Part shown: positions 38,391-51,600 of the stretch, piece by piece
Layout of the letters: each line of letters opens with the position of its first letter
Numbering within the stretch: position 1 is the first letter of the stretch
NCBI GenBank assembly: GCA_946699065.1
Contig: CAMPDV010001733.1
Location: 1-64,000 of the forward strand
Direction of reading: 5' to 3'
Source: Loxodes magnus
Taxonomy: Eukaryota; Ciliophora; Karyorelictea; Loxodida; Loxodidae
DNA length: 64,000 bases
Notes under the pieces: model-generated
Databases searched by the model: none
What the model saw: the letters and a program-made list of their open reading frames with translations, nothing else
Told to the model about the DNA's origin: nothing
Position numbers and translations under genes: made by a program

Positions 38391-39899
38391 CGCACTCAAA
38401 ATTATCATAGCATCTTTATAAATCTCAATTAGAGATCTAATTCTTGTTCTTTTAATTTTTGTTCGAATTTCTACAGTGATATATCGAATGTTAATTCTAC
38501 TCATTAGAAGCAAGTATTACTTGAATTTATGGTTATTAAACTTTTTTTCTAGTTTTCTTTTCATAGTTATGTTTATATTCAGCATGCATTATATTTCTTT
38601 TTCTTTTAGCGCTGATATCTAGCAGAAAAATTACACAAAATAACTTTATCAATAGATTTAGGCCTTCTTTTAATTTTATAGCATCTCAGTTTTTTTCTTA
38701 AATTTGACTTTTTATTATTGTTGTTTCTCTCATTTTATCTTTTGTTTTATTCTATTTATCTTTCCTAAAATTGTTTTAGGCAATAATTTTTAAGCTTTTG
38801 AAGGTAATTTTGCTCAAAATTGGAATGTAAAATTGCAGGTTTAACTTAAATATAATTTACTTAGTTATAAATTTTCTAGGTGTAATTTATTTTGGTTGAT
38901 TTAACGAAGTTCTTATTTTATTAGATTATAGATTTTCATTAGCTTTTAATCATATTATCCCTGTTATCCTTTTCTTGAATAATGTTTAACTAGCTTTAAT
39001 TTTATTGTTTAACAGCAACACCTAGTATGATTAAAAATGAGATCCTTAATTATATAGTAAAATAGCTTATAATAGAATAAATTGTTAGTCTTAGTTAAAG
39101 AAATGTAAAGTGAGCTAAAGCTAAAGGCTTAATATTAAGAGAGATAGTAAATTTAGTATAAATAAGTAATTTTTAAAGATTTAATCCATAGCTATTATAT
39201 AAGGTAGCCTGTTTTTAGTTGTTAGAAACTTAATTTTAGTTTGAAATAGATTTATTAAAATAATTAGAAACTTTAGTTTAGTTAATTTATAATGGTAGAA
39301 ATCAGATTATGCTAATACAATTAAAGATAAGTGCTTAAAATAACATATTATTTTAGCTTATTATTGCCTTTTAATTAAGCATAATATATATAATTTTTTT
39401 TAAATTTTTTTACGCTAAATCTGAGTTCTTAATTCATTTTTACTGTCTGTTAATCTTTTTTCACTTATCTTAGATTAAATTCAACTTTTCTCTAAAATTC
39501 CTCTTGTTTAGTTTCTATTTTTTTTGTTTAGTTAATTCATTATATAATAATGTATGTTCATTAGATCCCAAAAGATATTTGCCAATTACTTTTTAATTTG
39601 ATAAAATTCTTTCAATGTATCTTTTCTTCCTTTTTTTAATATTTCTTTAATGTAATCTTTTACTATAAAGTCTATTTATTACTTCAGTTTTTCTTATTTA
39701 TTACGTATTCTCAGTAATCAAATTAGTAACTGCCTCATATATGTGTATTAGTTCAAAGTTTGATAGATCTATTAGTTCTAACCTGTTATTGAGGTAAATG
39801 TTATACAATTAAAATTTACATCTTTCTCTTTCTTCCATATATTATTCTCATGTACTTATGATGGAGTTTCGTCTTATACTCCAATATTGCAGAATTTAC
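38391..39899. other. Low-copy A+T-rich stretch, nothing identified
   Basis: Both strands contain open, lysine- or leucine-rich frames, mirror images of one another, and I could not decide that either is real. No repeat of the surrounding units. Confidence 0.35.
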
Positions 39900-41094
39900 A
39901 AATTATGATGTGCTATAAATCAAAACATGAAGTATTGCTGATTAGGAACCGAAAGATATAGAATAATAGTAGATTAATAAAATGTATTAAGAGTAAATAA
40001 TAATCTGTTAGATTAGTTTTAAATAGCTTATATTAGCTAATCTAATACTTATATTATCTCATACTACAAAGAAATATATTATGTTAAGTTTACTCTTTCT
40101 ATTAATTCAGAAAATAGTAATAGAAGATAGTAAAAATATGCTTTCTTTCTTAAAAAAGCTTATAATTTTATTTATATCAAACAAGTAATTTTAATAAAGA
40201 GAGTATTAATAGTGGTAGCAATATAATTTATATTTGTATAGAATAATAGAAAAGAAGTAAGTGTAATATAAAGTAAAATAATTTAGGTATTATTAATTAG
40301 AAATGATAATTACAAAAATAACATAAATAATAAATATAATATTAGTTTGCTATAAAAAGATAAAGTTATCTAAATTTATTTATTACATTTAGATATTTTG
40401 CTTAGAATCAACATTATAAGTAATAAATTATATTAGTTTATTATTATAAGAGAGACCTTTATAAATAAAAAGTTTTAATGAAATAGTAGTAAGAAAGTGG
40501 ATAAATAAAAGAGTTTATCTTATAAATTCTAAAAATACTTTGTTTTAAATAATTTGATGTTTTTTAATATTTATTCAAACTAATTAATAAGAAACTTATT
40601 TTATTTCATTTTATTTAATTAGTAAAAAGCTTAAATAAATCATTTTTTTTATTAAATGTAAGAGAAAAATAATAATTAATAACAGTAGATTTAAAAAATG
40701 GCAATATTTTATTTATTATTTAAAAGGGTCTACAACGAAATAATTTTTTCTTATTAAGAGTCTTTGATTTAAAGCACAAATAAGTTTTAACTAATAAATG
40801 TATATTAAAGTTATTATAATAAGGATATAATTCTTCGTTATAAACTTTTGATATAATAATTTATCCTTTTATTTAGAAGTAAAAAAAAATAAAATAATTA
40901 AAATTGTAAAAGTTTGTACACTATTAGTTTAATATCTTATCTTGTTTTAAGACAAAAATAGAAAAAATCAATGTTTAATAAGATATTTATAAATATGCTT
41001 AATAAATAATTTAATTGTTTAATTGTATTGAAATTTAGTAAGTAAAATTTATTGATTTAATTTAATTAAATTGAAGTAAGTTATAAAAATTAAA
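39900..41094. repeat. Upstream region of WD40 copy C (inverted relative to A, B, D)
   Basis: Reverse-complement match to the region upstream of copies A and D (for example the complement of about 55481-56880). The homology begins sharply at about 39900, giving the left boundary of an inverted arm. No gene; it should contain the promoter of copy C. Confidence 0.65.
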
Positions 41095-42178
41095 ATGGAG
41101 AAAAAACAAACGGAGAAAAAAGAAAAGCAATTTACTAAAATTATTTTTTTAAGAAAACTCTTAAGAGCGAGAAGCCACATTTTAGGGAAAATATCTCTAC
41201 TTCATTTTAAGTATGAAATTCTGCCTAACTTATGCTACTAAAAGTTAATAAACAATATCAGTTATGACCAAAGTAAAGGTATTTCTTTAATATTTTTTAG
41301 ACTAAGTCATTACTGGTCACACTTCAGCTGTGCTATCGGTAGCCATATCAAGGGATCTAAATTGAATTGTATCAGGTTCAGCATTTCCTGAAAATTCGAT
41401 AAAGATCTGGAATTTCCAGACAGGTGCTCTCCTAAGAACTATAACAGGAAATAATTATGCTTTATCGGTAGTAATCTCCCCTGACTCTAACTACATTGTA
41501 TCAGGATCTGGTGACAAAACCATAAAGATCTGAAATTTATAGAATGGTTCTCTCATAAGAACTTTAACGGGGCATACTTCTCCTATTACTTCGGTAGTAA
41601 TCTCCTATGACTCTAGCTATATAGTATCAGGATCTTATGACACTACTATAAAGATCTGAAATTTCCACAATAGAACTCTCCTAAGAACTATAACGGGTCA
41701 TACTAATGCAGTTATATCGGTAGTAATCTCCTATGACTCTAGATATATTATATCGGGATCTGGTGATACAACTATAAAGATTTGGGATTTCTAGACTGGT
41801 CAGCTTGTGCGAACTCTTACTGGGCATTCTGACTGAGTTTCATCGGTGATAGTGTCTAAGGATAATAGGTATATAATATCAGGTTCTGGTGACAGGACTA
41901 TTAAGATATGGGACTTCTCTTCTGGTTAGTGTATTCGTACTCTTTAAGGTCACTCAAGTTCTGTATCAAGTATTCAGTTAAGTGTTGATTCAAGTGTTAT
42001 CTTTTCTGGTTCAGGTTACAGAACAATCAAGATCTGGAACTTTGATAAGGGTGAGTGTATATAGACTTTACAAGGGCATAATTTAGATATACATTCTATA
42101 GCATTGAGTGTTGATAATAGATGGTTGGTATCGGGAGGATTTGACAAGACGATAAGAAAGTGGAGCATTTCTAGTTGA
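41095..42178 (+). CDS. WD40 seven-bladed propeller protein, copy C
   Basis: Intact: ATG 41095, intron 41279-41300, TGA stop 42176-42178; 1062 exonic bases, 353 residues. Residues 1-61 are basic (Lys/Glu-rich start, then [20 protein letters not shown]), with no signal peptide or clear membrane segment. The rest is seven WD40 repeats, each ending in IWxF/L and starting with LxGH, enough to close one propeller; WD40 propellers act as protein-binding platforms. No other domain is fused. In-frame TGA codons at 41363, 41531, 41657 and 41834 all fall on conserved tryptophans, while every Trp in the last 340 bases is TGG. Blade 2 is one residue shorter than in the other copies (GNNYALS for GHTSYALS) and blade 6 lacks the usual Asp (SGSGYRT). 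It converges with copy D across a 12 kb retroelement island. Confidence 0.93.
41279..41300 (+). other. 22 nt intron of WD40 copy C
   Basis: GTATTTCTTTAATATTTTTTAG, phase 1; the split codon reads G|AC (Asp). Exonic length is a multiple of three only if it is removed. Confidence 0.88.
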
Positions 42179-42760
42179 GTAACTTGCTATTTGACTTAAT
42201 TAAATTTTACGATTAAAGATATAAGATTTTGGTAATGCATTTAAATGAATATTCAATGATAACTATGTTTTTTGTTATTTGAAATGTTTGCTTTATATAT
42301 TTATTTAAAAATTTGTTAGTATAATTAGAATTTGTAAATCTTTTTTTTAAATGGTATTTTGTAAAAATGAAAAAACTTATTTTTGTTTTAAGGAAAAATA
42401 TTTGATTTTAAAAATTTTAGCAAACTTTTTGTTGCTTTTTTATTTCAAGAAAAAAATTTGATAAGTTTAATTTTTTTGAAATGATAAAAAACAAAAGTTA
42501 TTGTTTATGTTTTTGATAAAAATGCATTTTTTTACTTGGAATTAAAATTTTTTAAATTTGAATTTCTTTTCGAGTAAATGAAAAAACTAGTGATAAAATT
42601 TTTAAACTTTATAAGAATTTACTTAATTGAAAAGGATCTCAATTAAAAAGGAGAGAAAAGAAAGTAAAGAATGAAATTGTGAACAATTATTTTTTTATAT
42701 TTTAGCTCTGAGTCTTACACTACAGAAGATTTTCGGGATGGATAAATTAAAAAAAAGGGT
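42179..42760. repeat. Inverted arm 3' of WD40 copy C, shortened
   Basis: From about 42335 this matches 590-888 of the window start and the complement of 53215-53600. The part equivalent to about 1-590 is deleted, removing the distal arm motif; the proximal motif is present and extends beyond the end of the copy at 1-888 (ACTACAGAAGATTTTCGGGA, 42720-42739). Diverged more than the other arms. No gene. Confidence 0.65.
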
Positions 42761-42789
42761 TAGAGTTTTGATAGATATAAAAATGTTTA

Positions 42790-43070
42790 ACAATACTTTT
42801 TAAATTAAGATATCAAAGATTAAGCTTATGAACTTCTTGACACATTGCTAAATAGGTTTGATGAGAATCAACATATACTGACGGGAGATTTCAACACCCT
42901 TTTATAAGGTTTTGTAGACAATCCTGAAAATAATTTGATAATACATATAGATTATAAGAATTTCTCCTGCTAAATGTCCTTGAAATAATGAATGATAGTA
43001 ACGTTAATACATGTATACAAAAGAAACTGTATAATTGTGGTTTAATGATTATTCATTATAAGCACCAGGT
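42790..43070 (+). pseudogene. Diverged LINE endonuclease fragment
   Basis: Reads DIKDQAYELLDTLLNRFDEN, LTGDFNTLLQGFVDNPENN (GDFN at about 42885-42900), then NVLEIMND-NVNTCI in a shifted frame. This matches KDQAYDYINLLL, MGDFNASLQDYGDNPNND and YLEIVNNMNSNTYI of the endonuclease at 1500-1710, but is clearly divergent, so it belongs to a second subfamily. Only the central part of the domain remains, fused on its left to the WD40-linked arm. Confidence 0.75.
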
Positions 43071-43082
43071 TAAATTAAAAAA

Positions 43083-45590
43083 ATGGAAAATACTTAAAAT
43101 TCACTAGTTTTAACTAGCGACTCTTCTTTAATTGATTATTAAGAAGCTGCAAACTGATAGATCAAACACAGGCAGGTGCATAAAAACCTCCAAATAAAAG
43201 AAAAGGAGTTGATACAAATCAAATAAGTAAACATAATAATGGATTTATTTAGAAAATTACTAAATATCTGTAGTCAAAAACTATAAAATAAATTCTTACG
43301 CGTTCCACTGAAATCACTTCGAAATTCTCTTCATCGTGGACATCAATTTTGGGATCTATTGAAAGAAAAATAAACCTATAGGTAGAAAACTAGTTTAAAC
43401 GCCTAAAATATTACCGCAGAAGATACAAAAAGATCATCCAAAAAATCTTAGAAAAATGAAGATATTATCTAAGACACTCCGATCTCTTAAGATAAGCTTT
43501 CAAATCTGAATTAAATTTAAATAAAAATATCCTTTTACAATATAAAAAAAGTACATAAACTTAAGATTTATTTTTGAATAACAGTAATCAAATTAGATTA
43601 AATTGAATGTAATAAAAACAGTTAAAAGTAAGACAATAATATTATTTCTGTTAATTCAAAGTATCACTATTTATCTGATCTTTAGAATTAAAATAAACAA
43701 CTATAATAAAATGGTGGCCCGATAAATGCAATTCAAAATTAAGCAATTAATAATTCGTTTAATGAAATTTAATTTTTTTTAGGTATAAAAGTACTTAAAT
43801 AGGATATATAAAGACTAATAGATAAGAACTTTTTATTAAATGAAAAATTAGATAGTACAGAAACAAAATAGGAACTAGAAAAATAAACCTTGATAAATAA
43901 CTAAGAATCATCAAAAGCATATTATAAAGCATATATTAATAAAATTAATTAGAAATACAAAAAAATTAGTTACTAAAATTTGCCTTATAATATTATTAGG
44001 AAAAGCTATTTAAAAATAATTAAATATTATAACAGATAAAAAATAACCTATTAATAATTTTAAAGTAGAAGATTAAACTGAACTATTTCATTAGATAATG
44101 TTACTTATAAATAATATCTTTCTTTAGTAAAACATAATTAATAACTACTTTAGAACATTTTTCAATAAAGGTTTGAGAGAAATTAGTTTTCATTTTAATC
44201 CAAAGAGTAAATAAGAATTCACGAATAATCAGTATAAACAACTTATGTCAATTCTAAAGAGATAACTGTTTAAACAGATTTTATAATAAAATGTATTGAA
44301 TAAAGAACTTAAACTAACAATAGAGTTTTTATAAATTAAGAAGCGTAAACGCAATAGATAAATTAGAAATGGATCAAACATAAACTGAAGAATCATTATT
44401 ATATTCAAAATAGGAATATTTAAAATAATAAATTTCATTCTACTAATAGTAATTTTCTGACAACAACACATTTGGTAACTACTTTAAGAAGTTTGATAAT
44501 AAAAAACTAATATTGAACTTGAATTAAACTATATTTTTAATTATAATTAATAACTAAAATCTTAAAATTAAAAAGTAACTGATTAAGTATAAATATTATA
44601 AAGCTAACTTTAAATTTTGAAATTTGAATGAGAAAAGAAATATTCTTATAAATAGGATTTATGTAATAATCTTTAATAGAATCTATAACTTAAAGAATTG
44701 GATTATTAAAGCATATTAAGTTCATTACATTTGTAAAAAATAAGTATATCCAAGAATTTAAAGATGCTTTCACATAAACAAAAATACCTTAACTATAGAA
44801 TGATTACACACAGGTTGAAATTTAATCCAGTGATTAAAAAATTCAAACAATTATTTAGAATTTAGATACGGCTACTGGAGCAAACCTACTACATTTGGAT
44901 TAAAATTTCCTAGTGCGACTTTATTGATTCTAAATACATAAAATTGTAGAAATAATATGATAAAATAAATGAGCAACTAATCAATTAAATCAAAGCTTTT
45001 GATAAAGTTGCATCAGAAAAATATACTTTAATGGAAAATCTGAAATAGAGCCAAATTTTAAAGTAGTAAATTTCTTCCAATTTAACATTTCTATCCATAA
45101 AATTCTGTGAATAATCTTTTTAGATTTTCAACAACTCTCATTCATAAAATCTAAAATAGGATACTTAAGAAATTCTTTGGAATAAGATTCTATAAATTAA
45201 TTAAAGAGAAAATATCCAGATCCATATTTTCCATCTACTAAATAACATATCAATAAAATGGAACAAAATTAGGCTTTTATAAAAAATTACAATGTTAAAA
45301 TAGCTAAGAGACTTTATAATATCTAACTTTTGAAGAAAAACTAGTTTCCAAACTATAATTTAAAGCAGATACGTTTTACTTGACTAAGAACTTGATAAAA
45401 GATAGATTGACAGTCAAGTAGTTAAAATTAACATTGATAAGAGATTATTAAAGATATATAGCTGAAAATATATCTATATTATAATTTAATTTTATGACTA
45501 AAATAAATAACATTAAAAAAATATTCATCTTGAAATGAAGGGACAAAAAAAGAAATTTTAATTTATGAACCTGGGTTGAAAGGAGGAGGC
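43083..45590 (+). pseudogene. Retroelement ORF1-like coiled-coil region, frame-shifted
   Basis: Starting from ATG 43083 (MENTQNSLVLTSDSSL) a Gln-rich frame with dozens of TAA/TAG codons runs for more than 1 kb. It includes a basic disordered part (TAEDTKRSSKKSQKNEDI), coiled coils (LLNEKLDSTETKQELEKQ) and Gln/Thr-rich segments (SVQTTYVNSKEITVQTD, QEAQTQQ). Near 44360 the protein-like reading changes frame (LEMDQTQTEESLLYSKQEYL, FGNYFKKFDNKKLILNLN), and later pieces (near 44930-45080: YIKLQKQYDKINEQLINQIK, DKVASEKYTLMENLKQ) are again coiled coil in another frame. It sits directly upstream of, and on the same strand as, the endonuclease at 45600, the position expected for ORF1 of a LINE. Unit 1 lacks it: there the arm is joined directly to the endonuclease. 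Probably a decayed ORF1. Confidence 0.6.
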
Positions 45591-45599
45591 TCTTAACTA

Positions 45600-47480
45600 A
45601 ATCAGCAAAGAAAACAAATTATTTTAGATCGAAATAATCAATAAAAAAGAAGTAGCGTCAATCAAATTAAGATTGGACATGTAACATAAAAGGATTAGCA
45701 AGTAAACTATATAAAGTAGAAGAATTCATAAGAGAAAATAGTATTGACATTTTTTCAATTAATGAAACTTGGTAAAAACAAGATTTCCATCCATTATTAA
45801 TATAAGGTTATAGGACTTATTACAAAAATTCAGGAAAAGGAGGAGGTGTATGTCTAGTTATTAAAGAAGAACTCAGTAGTACTGAAGAAACTAATATAAT
45901 TGATGTATCCTAGAATCGATTTATCATAGCCAAACTAGATAATATATTTATTACGTCCAGTTACATGTCAGATAATAGCTAAAATGAGAACATAAAAGAC
46001 CAAGCATATGATTATATTAATTTGCTACTTAATAATTCCCAAATAATCCACATATTCTAATGGGAGATTTCAATGCTCCCCTATAAGATTATGGAGATAA
46101 TCCTAATAATGACTATGATAATACAAACAGATTCTAGGAATTTCTTATTCAGAAGTATCTTGAAATAGTAAATAATATGAACAGCAACACTTACATACAT
46201 AAAGTAACATATTTTATGTATTGTAATGGCTATATTGTAATAAACAATCATCTGAATATTAATCAATTTGAAAACTTCTAGGCTTATTATAACTAACTAT
46301 TTACTGATCACATATCAATTAGGGTAAATTTTCTCTTGAACACAATTGTCTATTAGGACATAATTACTTTAGGAAAATATAAAATTAACAGGCTGGAAGG
46401 CCCTATTGACAGATAGAAATATTAAGAATATTTTTTTGAAACTATAATGAATTTTTCAAATTGATAGGAATAATTTAGAGGATTAATACTCATGTATTAA
46501 ACGCAATATATAATATAATGCAGATGAAATATTAGGTTCATTTATTCCAGACCCTAAATATAATAAACTTACAAAAGACCTCATAAAGAAGTATATTGAA
46601 GTTAAAAGAGCTAATCAAGTATATAAAGAAACTCACGCGTAGTTAGGAAGAATTAATTAATAAGTAATTCCCTTTTTAAGAACAATTGGTAAGAAGGATA
46701 TTTATAGAGAGATTAAGTAACAAGACTATCTGAATGTTACGAAATAGATATTAATAATTAGGAATATAATAGTAGCTTTAATACTTTTACAAAATATATT
46801 AAAAGTAAGATTCAACATAAATTTTATGAAGTAACTATTAAAAGACTAAAAGGAGGCCCACTGCAAAGTTATTTATAGAATAATTAGAATAATAATAATA
46901 ATTCCCGTAAATTACCTATCCAAAACTAAATAAATAGTATCAAAAAGAAATAATTAGTATATACAAACTCAGAACCTAAAGTTACAACGTAAGGATCTTT
47001 AAGACAGACATTATTTAGTTGAGAATTCCCATTGTATGTGTGGAGATTTTATTAATTTTAACATATTCTGGAATGCGATTGCTATATAGATATGTGAGAA
47101 TAGTTAATAGCAAAAATTGGAAAATGCGAAATTAGAAAATTAATAACCTATGACCAAATTATATCAATTAATTTCCAAAAAACAAAGCAGAATACATTGA
47201 TCTGCAAATTAAAATTTTCCATAGGATGTTACTTAAAAGGAGATTAGAATTATTCTAATTAGAAAAAAACTTATAATAAGAAAGTTCTGAGACTAAGGGG
47301 TAAAGAAGCGAAAGAGCAAGATAAAGATGAAGAGAATAATGAAAATAAGGAAGGAAAAGAAGAACAAGAAGAAAAAGATGAGCAAGTGGAAGATTAGAAT
47401 GAATAAACTGATGAAGAAGATAATATAGCTGAAGAAGAATATGAAGTAGAAAGTGTTTGAGTTGGAAAACTTTTAAAAAA
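45600..47480 (+). pseudogene. LINE-type ORF2 remnant: endonuclease and C-terminus, unit 3
   Basis: Copy of 894-3000 with more of the N-terminus: DWTCNIKGLASKLYKVEEFI (from 45671) is the typical start of a LINE endonuclease, with the Asn metal-ligand position in CNIKG. Motifs INETW, GKGGG-V, GDFN (46063-46074), TDH (about 46304-46312) and HCMCGD (near 47030) are present. Compared with unit 1 a single C is missing near 46032 (TTAATAATTCCC for TTAATCAATTCCC), so the frame breaks just before GDFN. The G+C-rich insertion of unit 1 is absent. As in unit 1 the polymerase core is missing, and an acidic tail is readable at 47310-47455. Confidence 0.85.
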
Positions 47481-47564
47481 CATTATAACATCTTTAATTG
47501 AAGGAAGTAATTCCAACAATGAAAAGATGTCTCAAGACTCTTTTAGTTAAATTTAAATTTAAGA

Positions 47565-47938
47565 ACAACATGTGTAAGAGAAAGATTTAGATTAGCTATC
47601 TATAAGTCATTAAATATTGCACTAGTGTTGGGAATAATAGTTGATTTTTACCTTTCATTATAATATCAGCAATGCTAGCTCCAATTTAACAAAAATAATT
47701 CTACTTATAAAAAGATAAAAATTACACCATTTAATCTTTATTCTCAAAATCAGAGCAAAGAAATAAATCTGAAGTAAGATAAATATTTTAAAAAAATTAA
47801 GAATTGCCAAGATAATCAAAACCTTGCTTACTTATGAATATTTGCAAATAGATATTATAATTGATAATTTCAAAGAGTTTAATAAGCATAGCAATATTTA
47901 AATAAAAAAATTTATTCTAAGAATACCTTTAAAGAAAT
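47565..47938 (+). repeat. Shared helical coding-like block, copy 3, truncated
   Basis: Matches 3055-3437 and then jumps to sequence equivalent to 4306 onward; the junction is the direct repeat TTTAAAGAAAT (47928-47938). The FDTFEHIFKRN part of the block is therefore lost in this unit. Confidence 0.6.
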
Positions 47939-48922
47939 AAAGTAATTGAATTATAGTTAAATATTTGATGTAAGTATAATTTTGTTATTATTAGGAAATG
48001 AATAATAATGGCTTATATTTAAATTTGTTTAAACTGACAATTATAAAATAATTAATTTTACATAATTATGTTTAATTAAATTTATATAAATTAATAATTT
48101 ATACTTAACTTATAATAAAAGTTAGTTAAGATTATTATTATAATTACTTATATTACTTAGAACTAAAAATTATACATTCATTAAATTTATAATTATTGAT
48201 AATTCTTTATTAATTTTATTTTATACAGTTATCTCTAAAGGTATGTTTAACTATATTTACTTTTTAATTCACTAAATTATTGTTTTAATTATTGTAGACA
48301 TTAATTATCAAATGAGAACTTTTATATTTTTATAATCTAGTAATCAAATGCTTATTGTTAACCAATTATTTAAAACTCTTATCAAAATTATGAAAAGCAT
48401 CCTCTTTATTAGTTTTAAATTGATACAAAGATAATTAATTCTAGCATATAATTATTGAATTATTTTAGATTTTTGATATAGTATTTTTAATATTAATATC
48501 TTACTATTATAAAGGATTATTTTAAACTATATTTTGCTATCATTTAGAATTTTATATTATTAAAGTAATAAAGCTAAAGTTTCCTTTGGTTTACTTAGAA
48601 CTTCAATTCCTTTTAGATATTTCTTCCTTTATATTCTCTATGTTTTATTAATTATAGTTAAATAAAGAGTTATTTAAATGGCTTAGCAATTTAATTAGTT
48701 TTTAGAACCTAAATTTTAATATTTATTTATAAAAATGAATGCTATAAATTAAAGCTATTTAGTAATAATATTTAACTTTAATAAAAGAGTTATTGTATGA
48801 AACTGTTTATTTCAATTTTAAATTTTAAACTAAAATTATTTTTTGACATCTATAACTGCAAGAATTGCTTCAATTATAGACATTAGTAAATGTTTTTAAT
48901 GCTTTTTAATATAATCTTGAAC
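47939..48922. other. A+T-rich DNA conserved between units, no gene seen
   Basis: Copy of 4306-5288; nothing recognisable. Confidence 0.55.
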
Positions 48923-51600
48923 TCATCAATTTTTAATTACTCTTGTTATAGTCTCATCTTTTATTTCTCCATTTTTACTTTTTCCATTTCTAATCATTCT
49001 AATCTTCTTGATATAAGTTTCTTGTAAAATCTTTTTATTTAGAAATCTAAATATCTAAAATAAGACTTTAGAAAGGAGTTTATAAGTCCTTAATCATATA
49101 TTATAATGCGTCTTAAGTCATAATTCTCAATCTCTTATATTAGAATAGTATATACATTTCAAAATCTCCTCAAATGTACCATACTCTCCACATATACAGT
49201 AGGGATTATCAATAGGATAATCAAGATCTTAAAGATCTTTTCTAAAATTAAAAGATTGGGTTCTAAGTTTATATATACTGATAATTTCTTGTCTAAATTA
49301 TTTGTTCAACTTAGTGTAAGTAATTACTAAAAATTGGTTAAGATTACTAAACTGCTTAGTATATATTTTAGCTCTTAAACTTTTGAGTAGCTGTATTATA
49401 CAAATATTGTTCTTTTTTGACTCTTATATATTTAGTAAACATTTTTTAATTTGTACTAATCTTGGAATTCTACAGGGCGATACTATAGATGTCTGATAAT
49501 CGCTAAACTTTATCATAGCATTGAAATCAAATTTTTCAGTTGGTAATGAAAAGAGAGCCTATTGTCGATGTTGGAAAATTAATGCTTTCTTATTTCATTT
49601 TATAATAGAATTTAAAAAACTTTATTGTCATAATGTGTTTGAAAGATAACCAGTTTAAATCTATGAAACATAACTTATTAATTGCTGAAGTTGCTGCTTA
49701 AAATGCTTTTCTTGAAATCATTCTCATACTTGATTCAATTCTATTCAAAACTCAAGTTATTCCTCTCTGAATACACCATGGTACTAGTTCTCTCCATATT
49801 CTGCTTTAGGTAATGTAAAAAGTTTGCATAAAGTTTTAAAATGCCAAGAAATCACATTCTTATATCTAATTAGTTAAAAAACTGCTTTTTTCATTGCAGC
49901 TAAATACTTGAACGCGACTTCTTTACAATGAGGATTAAAATTCTTCTTCTAATGTAGCATTACATCTAAATATGTTACTTTTTCCTTTTAAATAATTGGT
50001 TAATTATCTAATCATAAATTTAAATTTTATTATTTTTAATGTTTCTTTAAAATTTAGATGCATTCAGATTTGATAAATTTTATCTTTAATTGAGTTTATG
50101 TAAAAATGCTTACTTGTTTCATTTATTAACTCCTTCATCTACTTTGCAGTTTTGGAAAGAAGAATCAAATCATCTGCTCATCGTCTACGTGCGAAGCTAA
50201 TACTCCAACCCTGGCATTTGAATCCCAATCAGGTATTTTTACTTTCCAAATATCTAATTACTATGTCATATGGTCCATGTGACTTTCCTTACATAACTCC
50301 ATTGTTGTATTATAATGTTCTGATGTTCTTTCCTCTATTTTAAATGAAGAATTTAGGTTTTTGTAAAACGATTCTAAGGCTATTATTATTCCAAGTGGTA
50401 GTTTAACTCTCTTAAGTTAATCAAACAAAAGTCTTCTTTCTATTGAGTCAAACATTTTTTAAACATCTATCAGTGTTGCTATCAATTTAGTCTTACTTTT
50501 AGCACTTTTCCGATAGTTATCAATTATTTGTTATATTATTCAAATTTATTAAGTTGCTTATCTAATTTTCATAAATCCCATTTATGTAGGGTGAATCAAA
50601 TTTCTCTAATAAAGCAGATTGTATAGTCTTTTTGTTAAAGCTTTATCATATAGTTTTATAATAATATTAATAAGAGAAATAAGTAGTCAATTTTTCCAGT
50701 CATCTTTATTTCCTTTTTTAAATATTGGAATTACCGACAATGTATTTAATTCCTAAGGGATTCTTCCAAATCTTAACATATTATTCAGAAAAGAGTGAAG
50801 AATTATTATCAAATATTATCCACCGTATTTCAGAAATTCACTTTTTATTCTGTCTGGACCAGCTGCTTTTCCATTCGTAATTTCTTTTATAATTTCTTGT
50901 ATTTCTCGTATGGTAAAAAGATCAAATCCTTACAAATATGAGAGTTGATAATCTTTAATTTCTTAAATACTATCTTATATTTTATCTATTTTTTAATTAC
51001 TAAGATTTATTTATTATTTAGTTAAATTAGAATATTTGTTAAAAATCAATTCTCCCATGAATCAATGGATTTATTTTTGATTTCTTAATTAAAGTTCATT
51101 TAATTTATTATTTTAGGCTTTTTAATTTTCTTAGTATGTGAAAATATTTCTTTAGCATCTCCATTTAGAAGTAAAAGTTTCTTTTTTGCTTTGTTTTTTC
51201 AAACTTTCACAAATTAGACTTGAAGTCATTCAGAATGTTGTTTCACTTTTTCATGAAGATTAGTTACTTATTAGTTGATTCTTCCAGATATAATATGTGC
51301 TTCTTTATATACTGAGTTAGCCCTTTTAGGCGTACATATTTGTTAGTAAGATCTGGAGATATTTGTTATAACTTGAGTCTGGAATAAAGGATGGTAATGT
51401 TTAATCAGCATTGTATTAGATGTTATTTTTGATAAATTTATATTAAACTTCAAGATTATCTTAATCTATCTAAAAGAATTCTAGATAAGTTTGCAGGAAA
51501 AATTCTAAATATTTTTGATGATATATTGCATCTTATAAGCTATTTATTTTATATTTCCTCAAATTCTTGCACATTTTCAATTAATCTCACATAAAATTAA
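48923..51600 (-). pseudogene. Non-LTR reverse transcriptase ORF2 remnant, unit 3 (best N-terminal half)
   Basis: Copy of 5289-7980. This copy keeps the motif GKAAGPDRIKSEFLKYGG (near 50820-50875), destroyed in the other two, followed in one frame by LRFGRIPQELN, VIPIFKKGNKDDWKNW and the first aspartate motif. It shares with copy 1 the 5 bp duplication (50317-50321) that breaks the frame between the first aspartate motif and QGKxxGP, and with both copies the shift between the WADD helix and YLDVMLHQKKNFNPH. The TGA codon of WADD is at 50178-50180. The C-terminal cysteine motif YCICGEYG is followed by paired TGA codons (48923-48928). The best reconstruction of the ancestral enzyme would need all three copies; none is functional as it stands. 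Confidence 0.88.

Noticed and set aside
38400-39900. Multi-membrane-segment protein on the plus strand
   Set aside because: The Leu/Phe-rich frame is the mirror of a Lys/Asn-rich frame on the other strand, as expected from A+T-rich DNA when only TGA can close a frame.
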